Source of the DNA: Thiomargarita sp. | Lineage (GTDB): Bacteria; Pseudomonadota; Gammaproteobacteria; Beggiatoales; Beggiatoaceae | Length of the DNA stretch: 5,033 nt | Assembly: GCA_020721025.1 (NCBI GenBank) | Contig: DYNO01000043.1 | Location: 1 to 5,033 of the forward strand | Reading direction: 5' to 3' | Shown: positions 1-5,033 of the stretch, in pieces | Numbering within the stretch: position 1 is the stretch's first letter | Layout of the letters: every line of letters begins with the position of its first letter | The notes under the pieces: model-generated | Database searches by the model: none | What the model was told of the DNA's origin: nothing | What the model saw: only the letters and a program-made list of their open reading frames with translations | Program-made: the position numbers and the translations under genes

Positions 1-233
1 GGGTTATAGACCTGTTTCACTTGGTATTAAAGATTTCAAATCGGTTCTATACTGGATCGGCATGATGAAATGAATGCGACTGAATTTAATAATTGATTTA
101 CAACAGTTATTCAGATAATTTTGGGGAATTGATTGATTTTACGAATAATTACTGAAAATTATCCGAACTATACGATACCAACTCAAACAGATTGATTTTA
201 CTAAAATAACGGGAAGCTGGAAATATTGCGAAA
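1..233. other. AT-rich non-coding stretch downstream of the mshI-like gene
   Basis: No convincing gene is visible. Short frames are open from the left edge (one on the plus strand ends at the TGA at 71-73), but they are only about 20 codons and could be chance. The stretch holds several copies of ATTGAT, a 12-bp direct repeat (131-142 and 190-201), and a weak inverted repeat GATAATTTT (114-122) / AAAATTATC (155-163) with a 32-nt loop. This lies beyond the minus-strand stop at 234-236, so it is where the mshI-like transcript would end, but I see no GC-rich hairpin followed by a T run. Confidence 0.6.
131..201. repeat. 12-bp direct repeat GATTGATTTTAC, two copies
   Basis: GATTGATTTTAC occurs exactly at 131-142 and again at 190-201, with starts 59 bp apart. 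The core ATTGAT also appears at 92-97, and at 128-133 overlapping the first copy. The copies sit in non-coding DNA, so coding constraint does not explain them. They could be protein-binding sites, remnants of a mobile element, or chance in AT-rich DNA. Confidence 0.4.
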
Positions 234-1298
234 TTATTTGGTTTCTGTACGCAGGGCAGCACCAATCATCGGCAAACAAAGACATTCTTGCGTTTCTGTC
301 AATACCGGTTTGTAAATAAAAACTTCATTGAGATCAAAAGCCCGGACGTTGACATTTAAGAAACTTTGCATGTAATTCACGATTTCTGGTGTTTGATAGG
401 GGGTGGGCGCGATCACCAAAGTCCGAATGGGAGGCAGGGGATAGCACGCTCGGTAATAATTCAATGCTTGTTGCATTTCCAAAATGATTTGACTGATGGT
501 TTGATTTACCTTCGAGTCATTAGAAAAAGTGCTTGGATTTAATAGAATATCCGGTTTTGTAAGTCGTGCCAAATGGGGAGCGTTGACCGTGCGCGTAAGA
601 TACAATTGACCTTGACGAGTAATCATCAAAATCGCTTTGTCTTGGTTAATCCATAAAAATGCCATTCCTTCTTTATCTTCTGCAATACGCGAAGTTAAGT
701 GACAGAGGGCAAATTCCGGAATATCTAAATAACTGAGACAAAAACCAGCATTCAATAACTCATCAACATGGTCAAGTACCGCAGTTTTGGGTGCGATGGC
801 GACATACATGATCGGAACGGCAACAGATTCGGTAGGTTCTTGACGCGCAGGAACCTCTTGAGTTTCAAGAATGACATCGTTGATATGAAATTCTGACAAG
901 CCTTGCACATAATCACGCACCACTCCACGAACATCTTCGTCTGGCACTTGAGGCGTTTCCAACAATAACAACTGATAACTCCCCGGACGCATGAGACCGG
1001 CGCAGGGGGTATTTTTTGCCGCATAATGCCGTGCCACGCTGGGAAGTGCTTTCACAGCTTGAGAAAAAGGTTGAGATTCACATACATCGAGTATCGGCAT
1101 ATTACCCACCGTGTGCAACACTCGCACGAGGCATAGGTCATTGTGATGAATTCCCACGCCAACACGGTCATAAATTCGTGCATGATCCCAAGTGGATTCA
1201 GAGGTTCGCATAGTCTTGCTGTCTTGAAAGGTTACTGATACTCCAAGATAAAAGCAAGATACAGACCATCTGATGATTTCAAAGCCGTTTTTACTCAT
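234..1298 (-). CDS. mshI: MshI-like (PilM-type) MSHA/type IV pilus biogenesis protein
   Basis: Proteins of this family have an actin-like PilM-type fold, sit on the cytoplasmic face of the inner membrane and help assemble the MSHA/type IV pilus platform. Family features seen here: a first strand with VGVGI near residue 46, YQLLLLETPQVPDEDVRG at 108-125, a GFCLSYLDIPEFAL region at 185-198, ITRQGQLYLTR at 226-236, a helix with QALNYYRA at 277-284, IRTLVIAP at 291-298, and the terminal IGAALR at 345-350. The usual PilM nucleotide-binding glycine/serine loop near the N-terminus is not obvious. Start: Met1 at 1298 gives 354 residues, but Met30 at 1211 (325 residues) is a good alternative, because homology-like sequence begins around residue 41 and neither start has a clear Shine-Dalgarno. 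The gene appears alone: its upstream neighbour is divergent and no mshJ/K/L-like gene follows. Family call fairly sure; exact role less so. Confidence 0.75.
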   Translation of the reverse strand: MSKNGFEIIRWSVSCFYLGVSVTFQDSKTMRTSESTWDHARIYDRVGVGIHHNDLCLVRVLHTVGNMPILDVCESQPFSQAVKALPSVARHYAAKNTPCAGLMRPGSYQLLLLETPQVPDEDVRGVVRDYVQGLSEFHINDVILETQEVPARQEPTESVAVPIMYVAIAPKTAVLDHVDELLNAGFCLSYLDIPEFALCHLTSRIAEDKEGMAFLWINQDKAILMITRQGQLYLTRTVNAPHLARLTKPDILLNPSTFSNDSKVNQTISQIILEMQQALNYYRACYPLPPIRTLVIAPTPYQTPEIVNYMQSFLNVNVRAFDLNEVFIYKPVLTETQECLCLPMIGAALRTETK

Positions 1299-1323
1299 TA
1301 CCCAGCAAAGACAAATTTCAAAA

Positions 1324-1329
1324 ATTCTA
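1324..1329 (-). promoter_or_regulatory. Possible -10 element for the mshI-like gene
   Basis: Read on the minus strand this hexamer is TAGAAT, a 5/6 match to TATAAT, lying 25 bp before the upstream start codon at 1298. No good -35 hexamer is found at 16-18 bp, so this is a weak prediction. If it is right, transcription would begin near 1317 and both candidate start codons (1298 and 1211) would be within the transcript. Confidence 0.25.
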
Positions 1330-1399
1330 TTTAAAATTAAAATATGGTCGCAGTCTCTCTTGTCCTGTTTTATGCGGTCTATTAGATTGATTTAAAAAA

Positions 1400-1438
1400 A
1401 TTGATGTAACACCAACACTTGAGAATAAAGATTGATGT
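1400..1438 (+). repeat. Short direct repeat ATTGATGT, two copies 31 bp apart
   Basis: ATTGATGT occurs at 1400-1407 and 1431-1438, each preceded by an A-rich run. The 31-bp period is close to three helical turns, which would place two bound proteins on the same DNA face. A third, shorter ATTGAT lies at 1386-1391. A regulatory role is inference only. Confidence 0.3.
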
Positions 1439-1573
1439 GGCAAGGACGAACAAAACAAGCTCAGAAAGAATGAAAAGGAAAAGACAAATATTTGCAACAA
1501 GCTGATTTTTATGAGAGAATATCAGAAATAATCAATGTGATTGAACAGTGAGAAAGAGCAACAAATGTTTAAG

Positions 1574-1605
1574 CTGACAGAATTATCATGAAGTTGTCAT
1601 GATAA
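1574..1605 (+). promoter_or_regulatory. Palindromic operator or 5' hairpin overlapping a possible xrtH promoter
   Basis: TTATCATGA at 1583-1591 and TCATGATAA at 1597-1605 form a perfect 9-bp inverted repeat with a 5-nt centre (AGTTG), ending 44 bp before the xrtH start codon. CTGACA at 1574-1579 is a 5/6 match to a sigma-70 -35 box, and CATGAT at 1598-1603 (18-bp spacer) is a 4/6 match to a -10 box, so the palindrome would cover the spacer and -10, the usual place for a repressor. The arms are long enough to form an RNA hairpin instead if transcription starts upstream. The inverted repeat is certain; its function is inferred. Confidence 0.45.
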
Positions 1606-1637
1606 AAAATTTACAACTGCCAAAAATTCAAATTGTT

Positions 1638-1644
1638 AGGTGAG
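1638..1644 (+). promoter_or_regulatory. Ribosome binding site of xrtH
   Basis: AGGTGAG lies 5 nt before the ATG at 1650. It is the best Shine-Dalgarno in the window and fixes the start of the exosortase. Confidence 0.6.
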
Positions 1645-1649
1645 CTACG

Positions 1650-2162
1650 ATGGCGCGTTTTCTAGGAATTTACTTCGTATTGGTTATTATTGGCATGGGA
1701 TTATTAGAATTACCGATGCTTGATGCCTTCTACCGATATTTTGGGATCGTTCTTGCCGCACTCAGCGGGACAGTCATTCATCTGGTTGATGCACAAGTCA
1801 ATATTGCCGGGGCGATCTTGAGTCTGCCTCATGGTGGTTTTTCCATTGAAGTGACAACAGAATGTCAAGCGGTTGAATTAACTTGGCTATATTGTGCCGC
1901 GATTTTGGCATGGACAGCAAGGTGGCAAGATAAACTCCAGTGGATTTTACTCGGTATCGTGTTGATACAAATCCTCAATGTAATTCGTCTCATTAGCCTG
2001 ATTTACTTAGGACACTGGTATCCTGATTATTTTGTAATGATACATGAAAATTTTTACCCGCTGTTTTTCGGAATTATCACTATCTTATTATTTTTAAACT
2101 GGATTATTTTCATAAATTCGAGAGACGTTCGACATGCCATTCAACCCGCTCCAACGTTTTAG
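1650..2162 (+). CDS. xrtH: Exosortase, XrtH type (IPTL-CTERM sorting)
   Basis: Exosortases are multi-pass inner-membrane cysteine transpeptidase-like enzymes that cleave and process proteins bearing a short C-terminal sorting signal. XrtH is the type paired with IPTL-CTERM tags. The three expected catalytic residues are visible: Cys72 in TTECQAVEL, Arg113 in NVIRLISL, and His132 in MIHENF. The CxAVE pattern and the LNVIRLISLIYLGHW stretch (109-123) point to XrtH as I remember the family rather than to the larger EpsH-type exosortases, as does the short length of 170 residues. Hydrophobic segments lie at about 4-20, 31-50, 72-90, 97-118 and 135-155. The start is supported by AGGTGAG upstream. 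The 3' end overlaps the next gene by 29 nt, so the two are probably co-transcribed. No protein with an IPTL-CTERM tail is encoded in the window; its substrates must lie elsewhere. The subtype should be confirmed with the TIGRFAM exosortase models. Confidence 0.85.
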   Translation: MARFLGIYFVLVIIGMGLLELPMLDAFYRYFGIVLAALSGTVIHLVDAQVNIAGAILSLPHGGFSIEVTTECQAVELTWLYCAAILAWTARWQDKLQWILLGIVLIQILNVIRLISLIYLGHWYPDYFVMIHENFYPLFFGIITILLFLNWIIFINSRDVRHAIQPAPTF

Positions 2163-2802
2163 TTTTTTGGTTCTACTTTGGTCATTACCCGTTTTTGCCC
2201 TGTGGTGGACGTTGGTCACTCCGGTTTTGCTCCCCGGTTTTGCGTTACCGGTGGGATTTGCGATATCGCAATGGTTTGAACGCGAACGAGTTGAAATCAA
2301 ACCAACGCCTGAAGGAAAATGGAATATTCACACCAAGATTTTGCTGAAAAAACAACCAGAAAATGCCAAACATCCCTTTGTGATGAGTTTGCAGTTGAAA
2401 CCACTGACTGTTTTCACCATTGGTTTGCCATTACTCTGGACGTTACTGCTGGCGGTACCGGAAACATGGCGACAAAAAATTTGGAACTTATTGATTGGTA
2501 GTTTATTCTTGCTACCGCCGATTGCTGTATCGTTGTGGTTGGAAGTATTTCGTCATCTGGCGCAATTGATGTCTGGGGATGATGTGGGGGAAATTTTGGT
2601 GACGGAAGGATTGTATCAAGCGGTTTATCCATATTCTGCTGAGACAATTTCGATAGTGACGATACTTGTTAAATTAAGCGTTTATGTCAATTTTGTCATC
2701 ATTCCGCTGTTCATTGTCTATCTTTTGCATCAGAAATTTATTCGGATAGTGTTTCTTGCCAATGTCATCAAAAATTCTCAATCAAATCATCCATCAGATT
2801 AA
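2134..2802 (+). CDS. Exosortase H-associated membrane protein
   Basis: This 222-residue protein begins inside the last 29 nt of xrtH in another frame, with GAGAGA at 2120-2125, 8 nt before its ATG. Hydrophobic segments lie at about 10-46 (probably two passes), 90-108, 116-137 and 176-200. A soluble segment follows the first pair (about 47-85, with ERERVEIKPTPEGKW), and a second hydrophilic loop with GDDVGEILVTEG lies at 148-159. It has no recognisable catalytic motif. Proteins of this size and layout are encoded next to xrtH in many genomes and are annotated as exosortase H-associated membrane proteins. A role in assisting or anchoring the exosortase or its substrates is inferred from that pairing, not from sequence. 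The overlap suggests translational coupling. The C-terminal tail is short and polar. Assignment relies mainly on context and general resemblance. Confidence 0.7.
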   Translation: MPFNPLQRFSFLVLLWSLPVFALWWTLVTPVLLPGFALPVGFAISQWFERERVEIKPTPEGKWNIHTKILLKKQPENAKHPFVMSLQLKPLTVFTIGLPLLWTLLLAVPETWRQKIWNLLIGSLFLLPPIAVSLWLEVFRHLAQLMSGDDVGEILVTEGLYQAVYPYSAETISIVTILVKLSVYVNFVIIPLFIVYLLHQKFIRIVFLANVIKNSQSNHPSD

Positions 2803-2806
2803 TACG

Positions 2807-2849
2807 TTGACCGAATGAGTCGGGTCAGATGTTTGACCTTTCCGTTATT
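2807..2849 (+). terminator. Weak hairpin after the xrtH operon, possible terminator
   Basis: GGTCA (2823-2827) pairs with TGACC (2834-2838), and the stem is followed by TTTCCGTTATTATT, a loose T-rich run. A second TTGACC at 2807-2812 can pair with the same GGTCA, so two alternative stems compete for one middle strand. It lies just after the stop at 2800-2802, between convergent genes, where a terminator is expected. The stem is short and the T run is interrupted. Confidence 0.35.
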
Positions 2850-2958
2850 ATTGACAGTGATGAGGAAAAGTCCAATTGGTGACACAAGAATTTAGGCAGG
2901 TCGCCGGTGAGCCTCATAAGTGTATTCATCATGGGTGAAACGTCCTTAATGAATTGTT

Positions 2959-5033
2959 TTATTCGCTAATCAACACGAGCGAGGTGAGTAGCAAGTCTCC
3001 GGTTTGCACATTGTATTCCAACATGCCATCATCACGCCGAATCAGACTGGATTTAACAGTTTCATATTGTTCAAGTTTCTTTGCAGTCACTTGCGTCGTG
3101 GGGTATAAATGCAAGGTATTGCCTTGATACGTCAGGGTAAAACTGCCATCGGTGTTATAGACAATATCTTCTACGCCGGCAAATTTCTTTGCTTCCTTGA
3201 TGAAAGTGTCGGGGGCAAGCACTGTGGGATAGGCTTTTTGCGCCTTGCCTTGCGAATAAACCACAGTCATTTGTTGTTTGGCACGATTATTATCATCGAA
3301 GTTTATGCCCAGTTGCAGACCGCCCGGCATGTTATCCCAATTGCACCCGGAAGCGTCGCAAAAGTCTTGCAAGGTGGGATCGATAAATGGGTCAAATATC
3401 ACTACGAAATAGACATAAACTTCTTCATCTGCCCGCGCCCCGCGTCGTTGAGTGGCAGTATAACTCATTAAAACATCTCCCTTTTTACCCACTTTCACCA
3501 CGCTGTCCGTGCCCAATACATTGGCAAGATCGCTGACATCTTGTGGTGCGGGCACCATGGGAATTTGCCAACCGTCTTCTGTCGTCACCATGTATCGCCC
3601 GGTTTTATCAACTGCCACGCCTGTCGTTTCTACTGTCGTATCAATTTGTTGCATGTTATCGCTGTCGGGCAACAGGGCTAAACTGATGTCTTTCGATGTG
3701 CTGGATCCCTCCACCATCACAATGCCACTGCTGTTTTGTCTGAGGCTATATTCACCGAATCCTTTGCTATTCAAGGTTTGATTCAATTTTTCAACCACTG
3801 TTTCCCCCGCAATCGGTCGCCCACCCACAGCTAAACTACTGCTCAAATCTGGCATGTCCATTGGCATTTCGATTTGCGATGGCAGAGTAGGTGCGTCCAT
3901 TGCTTTAAATGCAATTTTACTGCCCGGTGGAGGGTGAAGTTTTCCCGTTGTTTCATCCATTTGCCAATTTTGCGGCAGGACAGGTTTAAAGTTTTTGGGC
4001 TTCAACTTCACTAAATCGACATTGGTGGCAATTTTGGCAAAATCCTCAGTTTCCTGTAACGCTTCCGGTTGCATCGCATTGAGGCTTTCTGGGGTCATCT
4101 CACGCAATACTTTCGCTTGAAATCCACCGACATTTTCTCTAGTGAGACCAGATAAGGCTTCAGGAGGCATTTGTTTAAATTGTTCTGGCTTGAATCCCAT
4201 CATAGCATCTTTTTTAAACTCACCCATCTGCTCTGGACTAAAACCGGCGGCAGCTTGTTCAGGTAAAACAGCGATATTGGGTGCCTCAAAAGTTTGGAAG
4301 GCATCCTTTTCTGTCCCCTTGATGCGTTTATCGTCAAAAGCGGGCACTTGTTGGGGCGAGATACAATAATCTTGCATCACTGCTTCGCCGGATGAGTTGT
4401 TGTTGACGGTGACATTGTTGCCCACAGTCACATTGTTTGACATCACGACGGAACGAGTTAAGCACACATTTTCTAGTTTTGTTTCTGCTTGAATTTGTGC
4501 TTGACCGATAATCGCGGGGGCTTTTGCTTCGCCCTTGATATCACAACCTAATTGCCCACCGACCACTTGAGCTCCTGCATCTAGGCGCATTCCACACACC
4601 ATGCCGTTGTTTTGCACGGTGCCAGATAACATGCCATTGCCCTGAATTACTGTATCTTTTTCAATTCTTAGATTCGCCAACGTTCCCTGATTCAACACAT
4701 TCCCACAATAAATTCCGCCTTCAATATGAGAATGATTGCTGACTTCCATGTTGCACAGGGTGCCTTGGTTGGTATTGAAACCGCTGACTTTACCGCCGTC
4801 AATGGTCGCATTTGGTGCAATATTCACATTGGCGATGATGCCCTGATTTTTAATATCCCCGCTGAGATTGCCCCCCGTTATCGAACCGGTGGGTGAGATT
4901 TTCACATCAGTCATGGTGTGTCCATCATTAAAACGATTGTCTTCAATCATGCCATTGGGGGGCGGAGGTGGCATACTGGGTGAGGAGGTAACTGTCAATT
5001 CTTCAGCAATTCCAGCGAGATAAATACTGACTG
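2959..5033 (-). CDS. Large repeat-rich protein of unknown function (beta-helix plus octapeptide repeats), 5' end outside the window
   Basis: I do not recognise a named family. A TTG at 4998 could give 679 residues, but the frame stays open upstream to the window edge (reading VSIYLAGIAEE just before it) and neither that TTG nor the ATG at residue 9 has a Shine-Dalgarno, so the protein is probably longer. Numbering from the TTG: a proline-rich linker (MPPPPPNG, 9-16); five 26-27-residue repeats (31-162) with NQG and GG positions typical of a beta-helix; a hexapeptide-like tail (about 163-200, NNVTVGNNVTV); eight tandem octapeptides (253-316), consensus [FML]-x-P-E-x-[LMF]-x-x; and a beta-rich C-terminal half (about 385-679), where 466-513 and 589-638 look like copies of one module. 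Cysteines 547 and 552 are close together. There is no transmembrane segment, C-terminal sorting tag or catalytic motif. A structural, surface or cytoskeletal scaffold is plausible but unproven. Its 3' end faces the xrtH operon. Confidence 0.8.
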   Translation of the reverse strand, partial: VSIYLAGIAEELTVTSSPSMPPPPPNGMIEDNRFNDGHTMTDVKISPTGSITGGNLSGDIKNQGIIANVNIAPNATIDGGKVSGFNTNQGTLCNMEVSNHSHIEGGIYCGNVLNQGTLANLRIEKDTVIQGNGMLSGTVQNNGMVCGMRLDAGAQVVGGQLGCDIKGEAKAPAIIGQAQIQAETKLENVCLTRSVVMSNNVTVGNNVTVNNNSSGEAVMQDYCISPQQVPAFDDKRIKGTEKDAFQTFEAPNIAVLPEQAAAGFSPEQMGEFKKDAMMGFKPEQFKQMPPEALSGLTRENVGGFQAKVLREMTPESLNAMQPEALQETEDFAKIATNVDLVKLKPKNFKPVLPQNWQMDETTGKLHPPPGSKIAFKAMDAPTLPSQIEMPMDMPDLSSSLAVGGRPIAGETVVEKLNQTLNSKGFGEYSLRQNSSGIVMVEGSSTSKDISLALLPDSDNMQQIDTTVETTGVAVDKTGRYMVTTEDGWQIPMVPAPQDVSDLANVLGTDSVVKVGKKGDVLMSYTATQRRGARADEEVYVYFVVIFDPFIDPTLQDFCDASGCNWDNMPGGLQLGINFDDNNRAKQQMTVVYSQGKAQKAYPTVLAPDTFIKEAKKFAGVEDIVYNTDGSFTLTYQGNTLHLYPTTQVTAKKLEQYETVKSSLIRRDDGMLEYNVQTGDLLLTSLVLISE
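4051..4242 (-). repeat. Eight tandem octapeptide repeats within the large protein
   Basis: Residues 253-316 (counted from the TTG at 4998) divide without gaps into eight units of eight: FSPEQMGE, FKKDAMMG, FKPEQFKQ, MPPEALSG, LTRENVGG, FQAKVLRE, MTPESLNA and MQPEALQE. Position 1 is always F, M or L, position 6 is hydrophobic, and P-E at positions 3-4 is the commonest core. The pattern suggests short helices stacked in register. A degenerate unit (VLPEQAAAG, 244-252) may precede them. The DNA copies have diverged, so the array is old rather than a recent slippage product. Confidence 0.75.
4513..4908 (-). repeat. Five 26-27-residue beta-helix-like repeats within the large protein
   Basis: Residues 31-56, 57-82, 83-108, 109-135 and 136-162 (counted from the TTG at 4998) align as repeats. 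Each has alternating hydrophobic residues near its start (for example NVNIAP, NLRIEK), a TIDGG/HIEGG/SITGG turn in the middle, and in the first four an N-[QN]-G turn near the end. The fifth is divergent and replaces NQG with GEAKA. Such stacking asparagine and glycine turns are typical of right-handed beta-helices and resemble bactofilin-type folds, though the rung length is longer than bactofilin rungs. The fold is inferred. Confidence 0.65.

Larger units (their letters stand above)
1299..1649. other. Divergent intergenic region between the mshI-like gene and xrtH
   Basis: This 351-bp AT-rich stretch separates two genes transcribed away from each other, so it must supply promoters to both unless they are read from elsewhere. 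It contains ATTGAT at 1386, 1400 and 1431 (the last two as ATTGATGT), a purine-rich tract around 1441-1490, and the inverted repeat at 1583-1605. The only small frame noticed is an 11-codon one at 1470-1505, which I do not call a gene. Confidence 0.6.

Noticed and set aside
2..73. Plus-strand frame open from the left edge to TGA at 71-73, possible C-terminal end of an upstream gene (about 23 codons)
   Set aside because: Another frame in the same stretch is also open for about 20 codons, the peptide has no recognisable feature, and the length is consistent with chance.
1470..1505. An 11-codon frame (MKRKRQIFATS) in the divergent intergenic region, considered as a leader peptide
   Set aside because: Too short, no attenuator-like structure directly after it, and no reason beyond an ATG in a purine-rich tract.
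2414..2647. Minus-strand frame opposite the exosortase-associated protein
   Set aside because: Antisense shadow of a gene with strong membrane-segment pattern and operon context.
2924..2954. Inverted repeat ATTCAT / ATGAAT followed by TGTTTTATT, considered as a terminator
   Set aside because: Arms are only 6 AT-rich bp with a loop of about 19 nt, and it overlaps the approach to the stop of the opposite gene; too weak to call.
2959..3000. Large protein's C-terminus (LLLTSLVLISE) as a possible exosortase sorting tag
   Set aside because: It lacks the IPTL or PEP motif, a full transmembrane stretch and the terminal basic cluster.
3109..3471. 120-residue plus-strand frame opposite the large protein
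   Set aside because: It lies entirely antisense to a protein with clear repeats and has no ribosome site or family resemblance; the same holds for the other plus-strand frames at 3509-3781 and 4142-4369.
4980..4995. Sequence reading ACCTCCTCA on the minus strand, close to the 3' end of 16S rRNA
   Set aside because: It is a short anti-Shine-Dalgarno-like match inside a coding frame with no surrounding rRNA sequence; coincidence.

Overview
The window looks like chromosomal DNA of moderate to low G+C from a gammaproteobacterium. The clues are an MSHA/type IV pilus biogenesis protein of the MshI (PilM-like) type, an exosortase of the XrtH type with its partner membrane protein, and a large repeat protein of a style I associate from memory with filamentous sulfur bacteria (Beggiatoa/Thioploca/Thiomargarita, Thiotrichales). 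The lineage is an inference from protein character only. No rRNA, tRNA, insertion sequence, phage gene or CRISPR array is visible.

Layout: 1-233 is an AT-rich non-coding stretch with short direct repeats. 234-1298 (minus) encodes an MshI-like protein that stands alone here. 1299-1649 is a 351-bp divergent intergenic region. It contains a perfect 9-bp inverted repeat 44 bp before the next gene and probably holds promoters for both sides. 1650-2162 (plus) encodes an exosortase with Cys72, Arg113 and His132 in the expected catalytic positions. 2134-2802 (plus) overlaps its 3' end by 29 nt and encodes a multi-pass membrane protein resembling the XrtH-associated membrane proteins. 2803-2958 separates convergent genes and carries weak, mutually exclusive hairpins. 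From 2959 to the right edge (minus) lies one long repeat-rich protein whose reading frame stays open through base 5033, so its N-terminus is probably outside the window.

Working model: the xrtH pair is a two-gene operon for cell-envelope processing of proteins with an IPTL-CTERM-like C-terminal sorting tag; no substrate with such a tag is encoded here. The mshI-like gene would belong to pilus assembly at the inner membrane. The large protein combines five 26-27-residue rungs (probable beta-helix), eight tandem octapeptides and a beta-rich C-terminal half with internally similar segments. Its function is unknown and it is the least explained part of the window.
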